From: Bradyrhizobium barranii subsp. apii | Lineage (GTDB): Bacteria; Pseudomonadota; Alphaproteobacteria; Rhizobiales; Xanthobacteraceae | NCBI RefSeq assembly: GCF_011516635.5 | Contig: NZ_CP096255.1 | Coordinates: 62,001 to 126,000 of the forward strand | Direction: 5' to 3' | Length of the DNA: 64,000 bases | Shown here: piece by piece, positions 44,617 through 53,235 of the stretch | Layout of the letters: each line of letters starts with the position of its first letter | Numbering within the stretch: position 1 is the stretch's first letter | Made by a program: the position numbers and the translations under genes | Notes under the pieces: model-generated | Seen by the model: the letters and a program-made list of their open reading frames with translations, nothing else | What the model was told of the DNA's origin: nothing | The model's database searches: none

Positions 44617-45252
44617 ATGTCGGACGTAGTTGCATCGCGTCGTGCGGCGCTTGTCGTTGCCGCAGCAGGATTTTTTCTGCTGACGCCGGTGCATGCCCAC
44701 GCCCAATGGTGGAAGCGCGCGCCCGTCGATTTCGAGGAATGCGCCGACGCCGCCGAGAAGGCCGCGAACAAGACCGAGAAGACGGCTGCGCTTGCCGATT
44801 GCAACGCCAAGTTCGCCGGCCGCCGCAAGCCAGGCGGTGGCTATTCCTATTACGATTTCCTCCAGGACCGCACCTTCGACATCGCAGGTCCCAATCCGAC
44901 GCCGGAGGAGCAGAAGAAGATCGACGAATCCTACACCTCCTACCTCGCCAATCAGCGCCGCAGCAATGAAGCCGCTCAAGCCGCCGCGCGTCAGCAGCGC
45001 GAGCAGCAGGAACAAGCGCGGCAGCAGCAGGTCGCACTGCGAACCGAGGTCGAGCGCGTGTCCGTCCCGGTCGCGCGCGTGCCTGTCCCGGTCGAGCGGC
45101 CGAAGGTGCAGCAGTCCGTGAGCCCGCGACCGAAGGGCGCGCCCTGCACCAAGGGCTCGTTCTCCTGCGAATGGCCGCGGCTATCGGAAAGCTTGAGCGA
45201 TCTGAAGAAGCTGTTCACCCCGGCGCCAAGCAAGCCGGCGAAGAAGGGGTAA
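44617..45252 (+). CDS. exported proline/glutamine-rich protein of unknown function
   Basis: This 211-residue protein has a signal-like N-terminus (RRAALVVAAAGFFLLTPVHAHA). A Cys-containing region (FEECADAAEKAANKTEKTAA) and a coiled Q/R-rich middle (QAAARQQREQQEQARQQQ) come next. A V/P repeat region and CTKGSFSCEWPRLSESL near the C-terminus close the chain. Two Cys pairs suggest disulfides in the periplasm. I do not recognise a named family. Confidence 0.75.
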   Translation: MSDVVASRRAALVVAAAGFFLLTPVHAHAQWWKRAPVDFEECADAAEKAANKTEKTAALADCNAKFAGRRKPGGGYSYYDFLQDRTFDIAGPNPTPEEQKKIDESYTSYLANQRRSNEAAQAAARQQREQQEQARQQQVALRTEVERVSVPVARVPVPVERPKVQQSVSPRPKGAPCTKGSFSCEWPRLSESLSDLKKLFTPAPSKPAKKG

Positions 45253-45271
45253 GCTCCTCGCGCAGCAAACT

Positions 45272-45318
45272 CCGCTGTCGTCCCGGACAAGCGGAGCGCT
45301 GATCCGGGACGACAGCGG
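45272..45318. terminator. hairpin between convergent genes
   Basis: TGTCGTCCCGGA and TCCGGGACGACA pair as a 12-bp stem around GCGCT-containing loop sequence. The hairpin lies between the stops of the genes at 44617 and 45329, so it probably ends both. Related TGTCCGGGACGAC sequence recurs near 53200. Confidence 0.6.
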
Positions 45319-45328
45319 GAGTGTGGCG

Positions 45329-45544
45329 TCAGTTCGGCTGCTTCTTCTTGCTGCGCTTCGGTTTGACCACCGGCGCACGCGCGGGCTCTGTTGTCGTCGG
45401 CGAATTGCCCAACTGCGACCTGCTCTCCTGCAACCGCCTGTCATAGCCGGGCGAGTTCACGACCGTTGGCGGCCTTGCGTAGGCGAGCGTCGACGCGGCG
45501 CAGAGCGCGGCCAGCGCGAGCCCAATCATCAGACAACGCGTCAT
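45329..45544 (-). CDS. small exported basic protein
   Basis: This 71-residue protein has a clear signal peptide (MTRCLMIGLALAALCAASTL then AYA). The mature part is short and hydrophilic and ends KPKRSKKKQPN. GGGAGGAGCAACG precedes the ATG, which decides this start over the much longer frame to 46036. It lies 29 bp after the ketopantoate reductase gene. Function is unknown. Confidence 0.7.
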   Translation of the reverse strand: MTRCLMIGLALAALCAASTLAYARPPTVVNSPGYDRRLQESRSQLGNSPTTTEPARAPVVKPKRSKKKQPN

Positions 45545-45573
45545 CGTTGCTCCTCCCGCCGCCCGGCTCGCAC

Positions 45574-46581
45574 TCAGGCCGCCCCGCGGATCTGCTGCGG
45601 CATCAGCCGCGGCGGACCATTGCCTGCCGTCTCGGCCTGCTTGATCAGCGCAACAATGCGGCGCATCAGCGGCACGTCGACGTTGTTCTGTTCGGCGAGT
45701 GCGATGACTGCGCCCTGGAGATAGTCGATCTCGGTCTTGCGGCCCTGCTTCAGGTCCTGCCACATCGAGGAGCGTGCCTCGGGATCGATCTTCATCGTGC
45801 GCCCTAGGATCGCATTGAAGATCACATCGGGCAGCCTCAGCAGGGTCGGCGTCCACCTCAGCGGGATCGGCGTCGCCGACACCGGCGCGATGCCGGCGGC
45901 GTTCATCGCAGTCACCCCTTCGGCCATCTGATCGGCGAACAGTCTTCGCCAGTCGCGGTTCGCCAGTTGCGCGGCAAGCGGCATGTCGGACAGCGCGCTG
46001 AGCGCATTGGTCAAGTTGATGATCAGCTTGCCCCATTGCACGCCGGTGATGTCACGGCTTGCGCGCACGGTGAGGCCGGGCACCGACAGCGCTGCGGCCG
46101 TATTCGCCTCATCCTCGCCGACATGGATGTCGCCGGACGTCGAGCGGTGAAAGCGCCCCTCGCCCATCGCGATCACGTTGAACGGCACCATGCCGGCGAG
46201 CACGCGCCGGCCGCCGAGCCGCTCGCGCAAAACCGCGACATTGCCGACGCCGTTTTGCAGGGAGACGATGACGGCGTCCTGCGGCGCGTGCTGGGCAATC
46301 TGGTCCGCGACTTCGGCGGTGTCGGCGCTCTTCACCGTGACCAGCACGATGCCGGCGTTGTGGAAGATCGCGGGATCCTCCGACAGCGCGAGCTGGCCCG
46401 GGCCGAGCTTCTGCTCGGAGCCGTCGAAATCGGTCAGCCGCAGGCCGAACCGCTCGATCTCGGTTTTGACCCGCGGCCGCACCAGCAGCGCGACGCGGCG
46501 CCCTCCGGCCGCCAGCTGGCCTCCGACGAAACAGCCGATGGCGCCCGCGCCGGCCACCACGATCGGTCGATCCGCAACCAC
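45574..46581 (-). CDS. 2-dehydropantoate 2-reductase (ketopantoate reductase family)
   Basis: This 335-residue NADPH-dependent reductase of the ApbA/PanE family reduces ketopantoate in pantothenate synthesis, though bacteria often carry paralogues on other 2-oxo acids. The Rossmann motif is VVAGAGAIGCFVGGQLA, LVTVKSADT follows, and the catalytic Lys is in GVQWGKLIINLTNALSAL with the downstream R/K-rich Ser region. GTG at 46581 after GGGAGCAAGG is preferred to ATG 46626. The paralogue question means panE is not asserted. Confidence 0.87.
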   Translation of the reverse strand: MVADRPIVVAGAGAIGCFVGGQLAAGGRRVALLVRPRVKTEIERFGLRLTDFDGSEQKLGPGQLALSEDPAIFHNAGIVLVTVKSADTAEVADQIAQHAPQDAVIVSLQNGVGNVAVLRERLGGRRVLAGMVPFNVIAMGEGRFHRSTSGDIHVGEDEANTAAALSVPGLTVRASRDITGVQWGKLIINLTNALSALSDMPLAAQLANRDWRRLFADQMAEGVTAMNAAGIAPVSATPIPLRWTPTLLRLPDVIFNAILGRTMKIDPEARSSMWQDLKQGRKTEIDYLQGAVIALAEQNNVDVPLMRRIVALIKQAETAGNGPPRLMPQQIRGAA

Positions 46582-46748
46582 CTGACCTTGCTCCCTTGAA
46601 TGACCCGCCCTCGATAGCAGAGGCAACGCCAGCTGCCCATTGGTTGCGGTGCATTCGCCTTGTAACCGTCATGAGAGCCTCATATGTTTTTGCCCCGGGG
46701 GCTGTCACCGGCGAGAACTCGCCGACGAGAACGCCAAAGGAGAGCACC

Positions 46749-47351
46749 ATGGGTCTACTCGACGTCCTCAACGGCATGCAGAACGGCCCCCGCGGCCCGA
46801 GCACGCCCAGCTCTGAGCAATCCTCCGGCGGCATGTCGCCAATGACCATGGCGCTGCTCGGCCTGATCGCCTGGAAGGCCTTCAAGCATCTGACGGCAGG
46901 CCAGCCCGACGCGGCGCCGGCGCCGCAGCAGCGCTCGCCGCTGCCGCCTCCGACGCCTGTCAATACGGGCAGCAGCGCTATTCCCGGCGGCCCCGGTGGT
47001 AGCGGCGGCCTCAGCGATCTGCTCAAGGGTGGCCTCGGCGGCCTGCTCGCGGGCGGCGCGGCCGGCAGCGTGCTCAGCGGCGGCCTCGGCGATCTCCTCA
47101 ACCAACTCCAGCAGGGTGGCCACGGCGAGACAGCGAGCACCTGGGTCGGCAAGGGCGAGAACAAGGCGATCGCGCCCGGCGATCTCGCCAGCGCCCTCGG
47201 CGCCGACCAGATCCAAAGCCTGTCCGCCCAGAGCGGCCTGTCGCGCGACGAGCTGCTCTCCGGCCTCAGCCAGTATCTGCCACAGGTGATCGACCACCTG
47301 ACGCCGGACGGCCGGCTGCCGACCGAGAATGAGCTCTCGGGCAGACTTTAA
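46749..47351 (+). CDS. YidB family (DUF937) protein
   Basis: This 200-residue protein shows a short hydrophobic segment (MTMALLGLIAWKAFKHL) and a Gly-rich linker (GGPGGSGGLSDLLKGGLGGL). The YidB core follows: NQLQQGGHGETASTWVGKGE, LASALGADQIQSLSAQSGLS and LPQVIDHLTPDGRLP. The family's role is unknown. GGAGAGCACC precedes ATG 46749, which rules out the longer frame from 46596. The next gene follows after 42 bp. Confidence 0.87.
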   Translation: MGLLDVLNGMQNGPRGPSTPSSEQSSGGMSPMTMALLGLIAWKAFKHLTAGQPDAAPAPQQRSPLPPPTPVNTGSSAIPGGPGGSGGLSDLLKGGLGGLLAGGAAGSVLSGGLGDLLNQLQQGGHGETASTWVGKGENKAIAPGDLASALGADQIQSLSAQSGLSRDELLSGLSQYLPQVIDHLTPDGRLPTENELSGRL

Positions 47352-47393
47352 TCGAACCTTGATCTACGCATTCTCGGGAAGGGGAGCACTGAC

Positions 47394-47666
47394 ATGAGCA
47401 TGGGCGGCCTGTTGTGGATCATCGTCGTCGGCTTCATCGCCGGCCTCATCGCGCGCTGGCTGGCGCCGGGACCGAACAACCCGAGCGGCTTTATCCTCAC
47501 CACCATCCTGGGCATTGCGGGTGCGTTTCTTGCGACCTTCATCGGACAGGCGATCGGGCACTACAGCCCCGACCAGGGCGCCGGCTTCATCATGGCCACG
47601 ATCGGCGCGGTGGTGGTGCTGTTCATCTGGCACCGGCTGGTCGCGAGCGGCGTGATAAAAGGGTAG
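47394..47666 (+). CDS. GlsB/YeaQ/YmgE family membrane protein
   Basis: This 90-residue protein has three predicted membrane segments: LLWIIVVGFIAGLIARWLA, GFILTTILGIAGAFLATFI and FIMATIGAVVVLFIWHRLV. This is the transglycosylase-associated protein fold, linked in other bacteria to stress responses. AAGGGGAGCACTGAC precedes the ATG. It probably shares a transcript with the YidB gene. Confidence 0.9.
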   Translation: MSMGGLLWIIVVGFIAGLIARWLAPGPNNPSGFILTTILGIAGAFLATFIGQAIGHYSPDQGAGFIMATIGAVVVLFIWHRLVASGVIKG

Positions 47667-47704
47667 TGGTGCGGGACGTCGGGCACGACCCGCCCTCGCA
47701 CTCC

Positions 47705-47791
47705 GTCATTGCGAGGAGCCCTTGCGACGAAGCAATCCAGACTGTCCGCGCGGACGCTCTCTGGATTGCTTCGCTTCGCTCGCAATGACGA
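47705..47791. repeat. dispersed palindromic repeat, type 1, copy a
   Basis: GTCATTGCGAGGAGC...AAGCAATCCAGA and TCTGGATTGCTTCG...TCGCAATGAC form a long imperfect hairpin. A second copy with the same arms lies at 54827-54912. It sits between convergent genes and is intergenic-only in this window. Confidence 0.9.
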
Positions 47792-47792
47792 A

Positions 47793-48578
47793 TTAAGTAA
47801 TCAAATGCATCCCCGCATCCATGCGCACGACCTCGCCGGTCATGTTGCTCGACGCCGGCGTTGCCAGGAAGCAGACGAGCTGCGCGATGTCATTGGCGGA
47901 TGAAGCGACCTTCAGCGGCACCTTCGCCACCACGCTGTCGCGCACCTGCTTGGCGCCGGCCTCGCCGCGGCCCTTGGTGAACCAGGGCGTGTCGATATAG
48001 CCGGGACACACCGTGTTGACGCGGATCAGCGGCGCCAGCGCGCGCGACAGCGACAACGTCATCGTGTTGAGCGCGCCCTTGCTCGCGGCATAGGCGATCG
48101 ACGAGCCGACGCCGCTGATGCCGGCAACCGAGGACACGTTGACCACGGCGGACGGCCGCTCCGAAGCCTTCGCGCCGGCCTCGAGCAGGCTGCGCGCCGC
48201 GCGCACCATCTGGAACGGGCCGATCGTGTTGACGCCGTACAAGCGCTGGAAATCTTCAGCCGACAATCCATCGAGATCGGCATGCGCAACATGCTTGGTG
48301 ATGCCGGCATTGTTAACGAGCACGTCGAGCCCGCCCCAGCCGCTGGCTACCGCAACGATCTTGCGGCAATCCTCGTCGCGCGAAACGTCGCCCTGCGCGA
48401 CCAGGACTTCCGCCGCCCCCGCCCTGCGGCAGAGTTCGGCCGTGGCCTCGGCTTCCTTCTGGCTCGAAGAATAGTTGATGACGAGCCGCGCCCCGCTCCG
48501 CGCGAGAATTTCCGCGGTCGCTGCACCAAGTCCGGATGCGGACCCGGTCACGATTGCGCACAAGCCGTCTTTTGCCAT
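47793..48578 (-). CDS. SDR family oxidoreductase
   Basis: This 261-residue NAD(P)-dependent reductase has the classical short-chain pattern: cofactor motif VTGSASGLGAATAEIL, DVLVNNAGIT, Ser in VSSVAGISG, YAASKGALNTMTLSLSRAL with the Tyr-Lys pair, and VCPGYIDTPW. ATG 48578 after GGGGAAGGAAAT is preferred to 48608. It is divergent from the acyl-CoA dehydrogenase genes. The substrate is not evident; 3-hydroxyacyl chemistry would suit the neighbours. Confidence 0.9.
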   Translation of the reverse strand: MAKDGLCAIVTGSASGLGAATAEILARSGARLVINYSSSQKEAEATAELCRRAGAAEVLVAQGDVSRDEDCRKIVAVASGWGGLDVLVNNAGITKHVAHADLDGLSAEDFQRLYGVNTIGPFQMVRAARSLLEAGAKASERPSAVVNVSSVAGISGVGSSIAYAASKGALNTMTLSLSRALAPLIRVNTVCPGYIDTPWFTKGRGEAGAKQVRDSVVAKVPLKVASSANDIAQLVCFLATPASSNMTGEVVRMDAGMHLIT

Positions 48579-48838
48579 CCGGATTTCCTTCCCCTTGATT
48601 GAATGCAAGCCTTAAGCAGCTGGCCCTGTTTAGCGAGTTTGCCGCGCCCTGCAAATCGAGCAAACTCCGCTAAGCGGAATTAGTCCATAGCAGCTCTTGC
48701 GCCCATGCCGGAGCCGCAGATGGGCCTGCGGTCAACGCTTGTCAGGGCCATGGCTTTTTCGGATCATCGGGCGCAAGAAGAGACCGCGCGCCGCGCCGAC
48801 CGGACGGAACGCGCCAATGGCAAAACACGGGGAACGCT

Positions 48839-49900
48839 GTGGCGGAGAGTGACAATATCGTCGTCGAGACCGCGGAGAAAATCTTCGCCGATCTCGCCGA
48901 TCCGCAGACCATCAACAACGACAAGAAGGGTTCGTGGCAGGCGCCGCTGTGGCAGGCGCTGAGCGAAGCTGGCTTGCCCTTGTCCTGGGTGCCTGACGAT
49001 CTCGGCGGCTCCGGCGCCAGCCTTGCCGACGGTTTTGCGCTGCTGAACGCCGCCGGCCGCTTCGCAGTCGCGGTTCCCCTGGCCGAGACCATGCTCGCAG
49101 GCTGGCTGCTTGCGCAGGCGAAAATCGCCTCCCCGGAAGGTGAGATGACGGTGTTGCCGGCCTCGCCGAAGGACCGCATCACGCTCGATGCCGACGGCGC
49201 GCTCTCCGGCCGCGCCCGCGGCGTGCCCTTTGCCAAGGCTGCGAAGCACTTTGCGGTGCTGGCGCACGGCAAGGATGGGATCTCGATTGCCTTGGTCGAT
49301 GCGAGCAAGGGCCGGATCGAATCCGGACTCAACGTCGGCTACGACCACAGCGATACCGTGACGCTCGACAAGGTCCAGCCCGTCACCGTCAAGCCCGCGA
49401 AGGGCTTTGACCAGACCACGCTTATGCTGATGGGCGGCGTCGCGCGCAGCCTTCAGATCGCGGGCGCGCTGGAAGCGATGCTCGACATCTCCGTGCGCTA
49501 TTCCAACGAGCGCGTCGCGTTCGAGAAGAAGATCTCGAAGTTTCAGGCCGTGCAGCACAACCTCGCCCGTCTCGCCGGCGAATCCGCCGCGGCGCTTGCG
49601 GCCGCGACGTCGGCAGCCGATGCCATCGCGAACGCAAAATCGTTTGACGGCGAGGTCTATCTCGAGGCTGCCTCGGCAAAGATCCGCTGCGCGGAAGCCG
49701 CGGAAAAAGGCGGCGCCATCGCGCATCAGGTGCACGGCGCCATTGGCTTCACCAGCGAGCACATCCTGCACCGCTTTTCGCTGCGGGCGCTGGCCTGGCG
49801 CGACGATTTCGGTTCTGAGAGTCACTGGGCCGTCGAGCTCGGCAAGCTGGTGGCAAATCGTGGCGCCGACGAATTGTGGCCGCTCGTGGCTTCGCGCTGA
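48839..49900 (+). CDS. acyl-CoA dehydrogenase family protein (first of pair)
   Basis: This 353-residue flavoprotein has the N-terminal helical domain (AEKIFADLADPQTI...LWQALSEAGLPLSWVPDDLG), a short middle and the C-terminal helical domain (GGVARSLQIAGALEAMLDIS, EKKISKFQAVQHNLARLAGE, HQVHGAIGFTSEHILHRFSL). It is shorter than typical ACADs and lacks the canonical middle-domain signature, a pattern seen in heterodimeric ACADs. It starts at GTG 48839 after GGGGAACGCT. The full-length partner follows 18 bp later. It probably oxidises a branched or steroid-like acyl-CoA. Confidence 0.85.
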   Translation: MAESDNIVVETAEKIFADLADPQTINNDKKGSWQAPLWQALSEAGLPLSWVPDDLGGSGASLADGFALLNAAGRFAVAVPLAETMLAGWLLAQAKIASPEGEMTVLPASPKDRITLDADGALSGRARGVPFAKAAKHFAVLAHGKDGISIALVDASKGRIESGLNVGYDHSDTVTLDKVQPVTVKPAKGFDQTTLMLMGGVARSLQIAGALEAMLDISVRYSNERVAFEKKISKFQAVQHNLARLAGESAAALAAATSAADAIANAKSFDGEVYLEAASAKIRCAEAAEKGGAIAHQVHGAIGFTSEHILHRFSLRALAWRDDFGSESHWAVELGKLVANRGADELWPLVASR

Positions 49901-49918
49901 TCAGGGGACGAGACAACA

Positions 49919-51079
49919 ATGACCGCTGCCCTTCGTTTCGATCCGATCCGCCTGCCCGAGAAGTGCGAGCAACTGCGCAAGGAAGTGCGCGCCTTCCTCG
50001 CCGAGGAAATCGCCGCCGGCACCTTCGATCCGCACAAGCCCAACCGCGAAGACACCGACGCGCCGGAATTTTCCCGCCGGGTCGGGGCCAAGGGCTGGCT
50101 GGGCATGACCTGGCCGAAGAAATATGGCGGCCAGGAGCGCTCCTTCCTCGAACGCTACGTGGTGACCGAGGAAATGCGCGTCGCCAACGCGCCGACGCGG
50201 CGTTTCTTCGTCGCCGACCGCCAGAGCGGGCCGGTGCTGATCAAATACGCGCCCGAGCATATCAAGATGGACATCCTGCCGCGCATCTGCCGCGGCGAGA
50301 TCTGCTTTGCGATCGGCATGAGCGAGCCGAACTCCGGCTCCGACCTGTTCGCGGCCAAGACGCGCGCGACCAAGACCGACGGCGGCTACCTCATCAACGG
50401 CACCAAGATCTGGACCTCGTCGGCGCACATCGCCGACTACATGATCGCGATCTTCCGGACCTCGCAGCCGACCAAGGAAAACCGCCGTCACGGCCTGACC
50501 CAGTTTTTGGTCAAGATGAAGCAGCCGGGCATCCAGGTGAACCCGATCGGGCAGATCACCGGCCAGTACGAGTTCAACGAGGTCGTCTTCACCGATTTCT
50601 TCGTGCCCGATGATCACGTGCTCGGCGAAGTCGACGGCGCCTGGAAGCAGGCGACGAGCGAGCTCGCCTATGAGCGTTCGGGCCCCGAGCGTTTTCTAGA
50701 GACGTATTACGTGCTGACCGAGCTGGTGCGCGCGGTCGGCCCCAATCCGGACACGCGCAGCGCCGAAGGCATCGGCCGGCTCGTGGCGCAGCTCCACACC
50801 ATGCGGCGCATGTCGGTCTCGGTTGCGGGCATGCTGCAGGCCGGCAAGGAGCCGGTGGTGGAGGCGTCCATCGTCAAGGACATCGGCACGGTCTGGGAGC
50901 AGCAGCTTCCGCACCGCGTGCGCGATCTCGCCGCCTTCGTCGAGGAGACTGCGACCAACCGCGAGACGCTGGAGCGGCAACTCGACTTCGCCATCAAGAC
51001 CGCACCGAAACTCACCATCCAGGGCGGCACCACCGAGGTGCTGCGCGGCATCATCGCGCGCGGACTTGGCCTGCGCTAG
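49919..51079 (+). CDS. acyl-CoA dehydrogenase (second of pair)
   Basis: This 386-residue FAD enzyme introduces a double bond into acyl-CoA. It shows GWLGMTWPKKYGGQERSFLE, the middle-domain signature GEICFAIGMSEPNSGSDLFA and GTKIWTSSAHIADYMI, FTDFFVPDDHVLGEV, and the C-terminal TIQGGTTEVLRGIIARGLGL. It is of the FadE type, full length. It lies between its short partner and an enoyl-CoA hydratase, the next step of beta-oxidation. Confidence 0.92.
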   Translation: MTAALRFDPIRLPEKCEQLRKEVRAFLAEEIAAGTFDPHKPNREDTDAPEFSRRVGAKGWLGMTWPKKYGGQERSFLERYVVTEEMRVANAPTRRFFVADRQSGPVLIKYAPEHIKMDILPRICRGEICFAIGMSEPNSGSDLFAAKTRATKTDGGYLINGTKIWTSSAHIADYMIAIFRTSQPTKENRRHGLTQFLVKMKQPGIQVNPIGQITGQYEFNEVVFTDFFVPDDHVLGEVDGAWKQATSELAYERSGPERFLETYYVLTELVRAVGPNPDTRSAEGIGRLVAQLHTMRRMSVSVAGMLQAGKEPVVEASIVKDIGTVWEQQLPHRVRDLAAFVEETATNRETLERQLDFAIKTAPKLTIQGGTTEVLRGIIARGLGLR

Positions 51080-51120
51080 TCGCGCGGACTTGGTTTGCGC
51101 TAATTCAATCGAGGATCGTC

Positions 51121-51933
51121 ATGAGCACCTATCAAGATATCGGCGTCGAAAAAGTTGGCCACGTCGGCACCATCGAGATCCGCCGCCCGCCGCTGAACTT
51201 CTTCGACATCTCGCTGATCAACCAGATCGCGGATGCACTCGACGAGTTCGATCGCGACATCGAGATCCGCGCATCCGTGCTGTCGGCACAAGGCAAGGCA
51301 TTCTGCGCCGGTGCCAATTTTGGCGATCCAGCGCGGCAGGCGCAGGAAGCGCGCGAGGCCGAGAAGAAGGGCGACCCGGCCGACAATCTCGGCCCGATCA
51401 ACCATCTCTACATCCAGGCCGTGCGCATCTTCCGCGCCAAGAAGCCGATCGTCGCGGCCGTCCAGGGCGCAGCCATCGGCGGCGGGCTCGGTCTCGCGGT
51501 GTCGGCCGACTTCCGCGTCACCTGCCCGGAAGCGCGCTTCTCCGCGAACTTCACGAAGCTCGGTTTCCATCCCGGCTTCGGCCTGACCGTGACGCTGCCC
51601 GAGCTGATCGGCAAGAACAACGCCGAGCTGATGTTCTACACCAGCCGCCGCGTCACCGGCGAAGAGTCGGTGAAGTGGGGCCTCGCCAACGAGCTGGTGC
51701 CGCAGGACCAGGTGAAGGCCGGCGCGATGAAGCTCGCCGCCGAGATCGCCGAATGCTCCCCGCTCGGCCTCCTCTCCACCCGTGCCACGATGCGCGCCAA
51801 CCTCGCCGACCGCGTGATGGCCGCGACCAACCACGAACTTGGCGAGCAGACACGGCTGCGTGCGACGGAAGACTTCAAGGAAGGCGTCAAGGCCACCGAA
51901 GAGCGCCGCGCGGCGAATTTCAAGGGAAGGTGA
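51121..51933 (+). CDS. enoyl-CoA hydratase/isomerase
   Basis: This 270-residue crotonase-fold enzyme shows the oxyanion-hole segments SAQGKAFCAGANFG and VQGAAIGGGLGLAVSADFRV, and KLGFHPGFGLTVTLPELIGK. The hydratase adds water to an enoyl-CoA. It is third in the plus-strand run after the two acyl-CoA dehydrogenases (42 bp gap). A 30-residue KKG-rich insert after the first motif suggests a non-standard substrate. Confidence 0.9.
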   Translation: MSTYQDIGVEKVGHVGTIEIRRPPLNFFDISLINQIADALDEFDRDIEIRASVLSAQGKAFCAGANFGDPARQAQEAREAEKKGDPADNLGPINHLYIQAVRIFRAKKPIVAAVQGAAIGGGLGLAVSADFRVTCPEARFSANFTKLGFHPGFGLTVTLPELIGKNNAELMFYTSRRVTGEESVKWGLANELVPQDQVKAGAMKLAAEIAECSPLGLLSTRATMRANLADRVMAATNHELGEQTRLRATEDFKEGVKATEERRAANFKGR

Positions 51934-51971
51934 TTGCAGCGGCGTCTCGCCGTATTACTTTGGCATTGCCA

Positions 51972-52100
51972 CAACCTTCCTGTCGTCCCTGCGAAAGCAG
52001 GGACCCATAACCACAGGGAGGAGTTGTGGCGCGAAGCTGGTCAACACGAGTCTTCGCCAAACCACTCCCTGTGGTTCTGGGTCCCTGTGTCTTGGAAGCC
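51972..52100. repeat. palindromic intergenic repeat beside an IS110
   Basis: GTCCCTGCGAAAGCAGGGACC and ACCACAGGGAGGAG...CCACTCCCTGTGGTTCTGGG form nested inverted repeats. The unit is followed within ~10 bp by the start of the IS110 element. It differs from the type 1 and type 2 repeats. Confidence 0.7.
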
Positions 52101-52102
52101 TG

Positions 52103-53180
52103 TCATGATGGAGTGGGCGGGAAGCCGTTGGGTCCTTGGCGCTTGACGCCGTGATCCGGCCCGGTCTCCCGCCCGTTCCATCTATCAACCTGAACAGTTG
52201 CACGAGGCTGCGGCAACAGACCTCGCATCACAGGGACAGGCACCGTGATCATACCCCTTCGTTACGTCGGAATCGACGTCTCCAAACAACATCTCGATAT
52301 CTTCGATGAGGGCTTGGGTGTGCCGGAGCGCATCGCCAACGCGCCGCAGGCCATCACACAGATCGTGGCGCGTTGGCGATGCGACGTGCTGGTCGTCTTC
52401 GAGGCAACGGGTGTCTATGATCTCGAACTTCGCGAGGCGCTGGGTCAGGCCGGTATCCGCTTCGCGCGGATCAACCCGGCCCGGGCTCGCGACTTTGCGC
52501 GCGCCAGCGGCCAGCTCGCCAAGACCGACCCGATCGATGCGAGGATGCTGGCGGCCTTTGCGCGGGCCCTGAAGCCAGCCACCGAGCAAATTGCCAATCC
52601 CGCCCGCAATGCCTTGGCGAGGCTCGCAAAACGGCGGGATCAGCTGGTCCTCATGCGTGCGCAGGAGAAGAACCGGCGCAGCGAGGCCGACGACCGTGCC
52701 ATGGCCGATCGTATCGGCCGTCTCATCGAGGTCCTCGACGGCGAGATCGCCGAGATCGAGGCCGACATCAGCACGCTGATCAAGACCGAGCCGGAGATCT
52801 CGGGCGATGCGCAGTTGATACGTTCACTTCCTGGCGTGGGTCCCGTAACCTGCATGCAACTGATCGCGCAGATGCCGGAACTCGGAAAAGTGGGACCGAA
52901 GCAGGTGGCAGCGCTAGCCGGCCTGGCTCCCTTCAACGTGGCTTACCGTGGCAAACGTAAGATCGCCGGGGGCCGAAAGCGCGTCCGTGATGCCCTTTAC
53001 ATGGCTGCTCTCAACGCGGTCCGCCGGGCCGATCCGTTCAAGGTCTTTTACGTACGATTGCGACAGGCCGGCAAACCAGCCAAACTCGCCCTCATTGCCG
53101 TCGCCAGGAAGCTGCTGACGGTCCTCAACGCCATGATGCGCGACAGGAAGCCCTACCTGAACGTCAAGCCGACATAACAG
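52103..53180 (+). mobile_element. IS110 family element, intact
   Basis: One IS110 transposase with ~140 bp of leader lies between a palindromic repeat (left) and a TTGTCCGGGACGACGG half-palindrome (right). IS110 elements lack proper inverted repeats, so exact ends are estimated. The leader holds GGAGTGGGCGGGAAGCC and CTCCCGCCCGTTCC, which can pair. Confidence 0.7.
52245..53177 (+). CDS. IS110 family transposase
   Basis: This 310-residue DEDD transposase has the RuvC-like domain with YVGIDVSKQHLDI, VVFEATGVYDLELREAL and KTDPIDARMLAAFAR. The Transposase_20 domain follows, with RSLPGVGPVTCMQLIAQMPE, AALAGLAPFNVAYRGKRKIA and the conserved Ser-region replaced by GGRKRVRDALYMA. It starts at GTG 52245 or possibly at the in-frame positions just after. 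It is intact and different in sequence from the split copy at 12285. Confidence 0.92.
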   Translation: MIIPLRYVGIDVSKQHLDIFDEGLGVPERIANAPQAITQIVARWRCDVLVVFEATGVYDLELREALGQAGIRFARINPARARDFARASGQLAKTDPIDARMLAAFARALKPATEQIANPARNALARLAKRRDQLVLMRAQEKNRRSEADDRAMADRIGRLIEVLDGEIAEIEADISTLIKTEPEISGDAQLIRSLPGVGPVTCMQLIAQMPELGKVGPKQVAALAGLAPFNVAYRGKRKIAGGRKRVRDALYMAALNAVRRADPFKVFYVRLRQAGKPAKLALIAVARKLLTVLNAMMRDRKPYLNVKPT

Positions 53181-53235
53181 TTGCCGGATCTGCGCTTCGC
53201 TTGTCCGGGACGACGGCGGTATGTGTGGCAACCGC

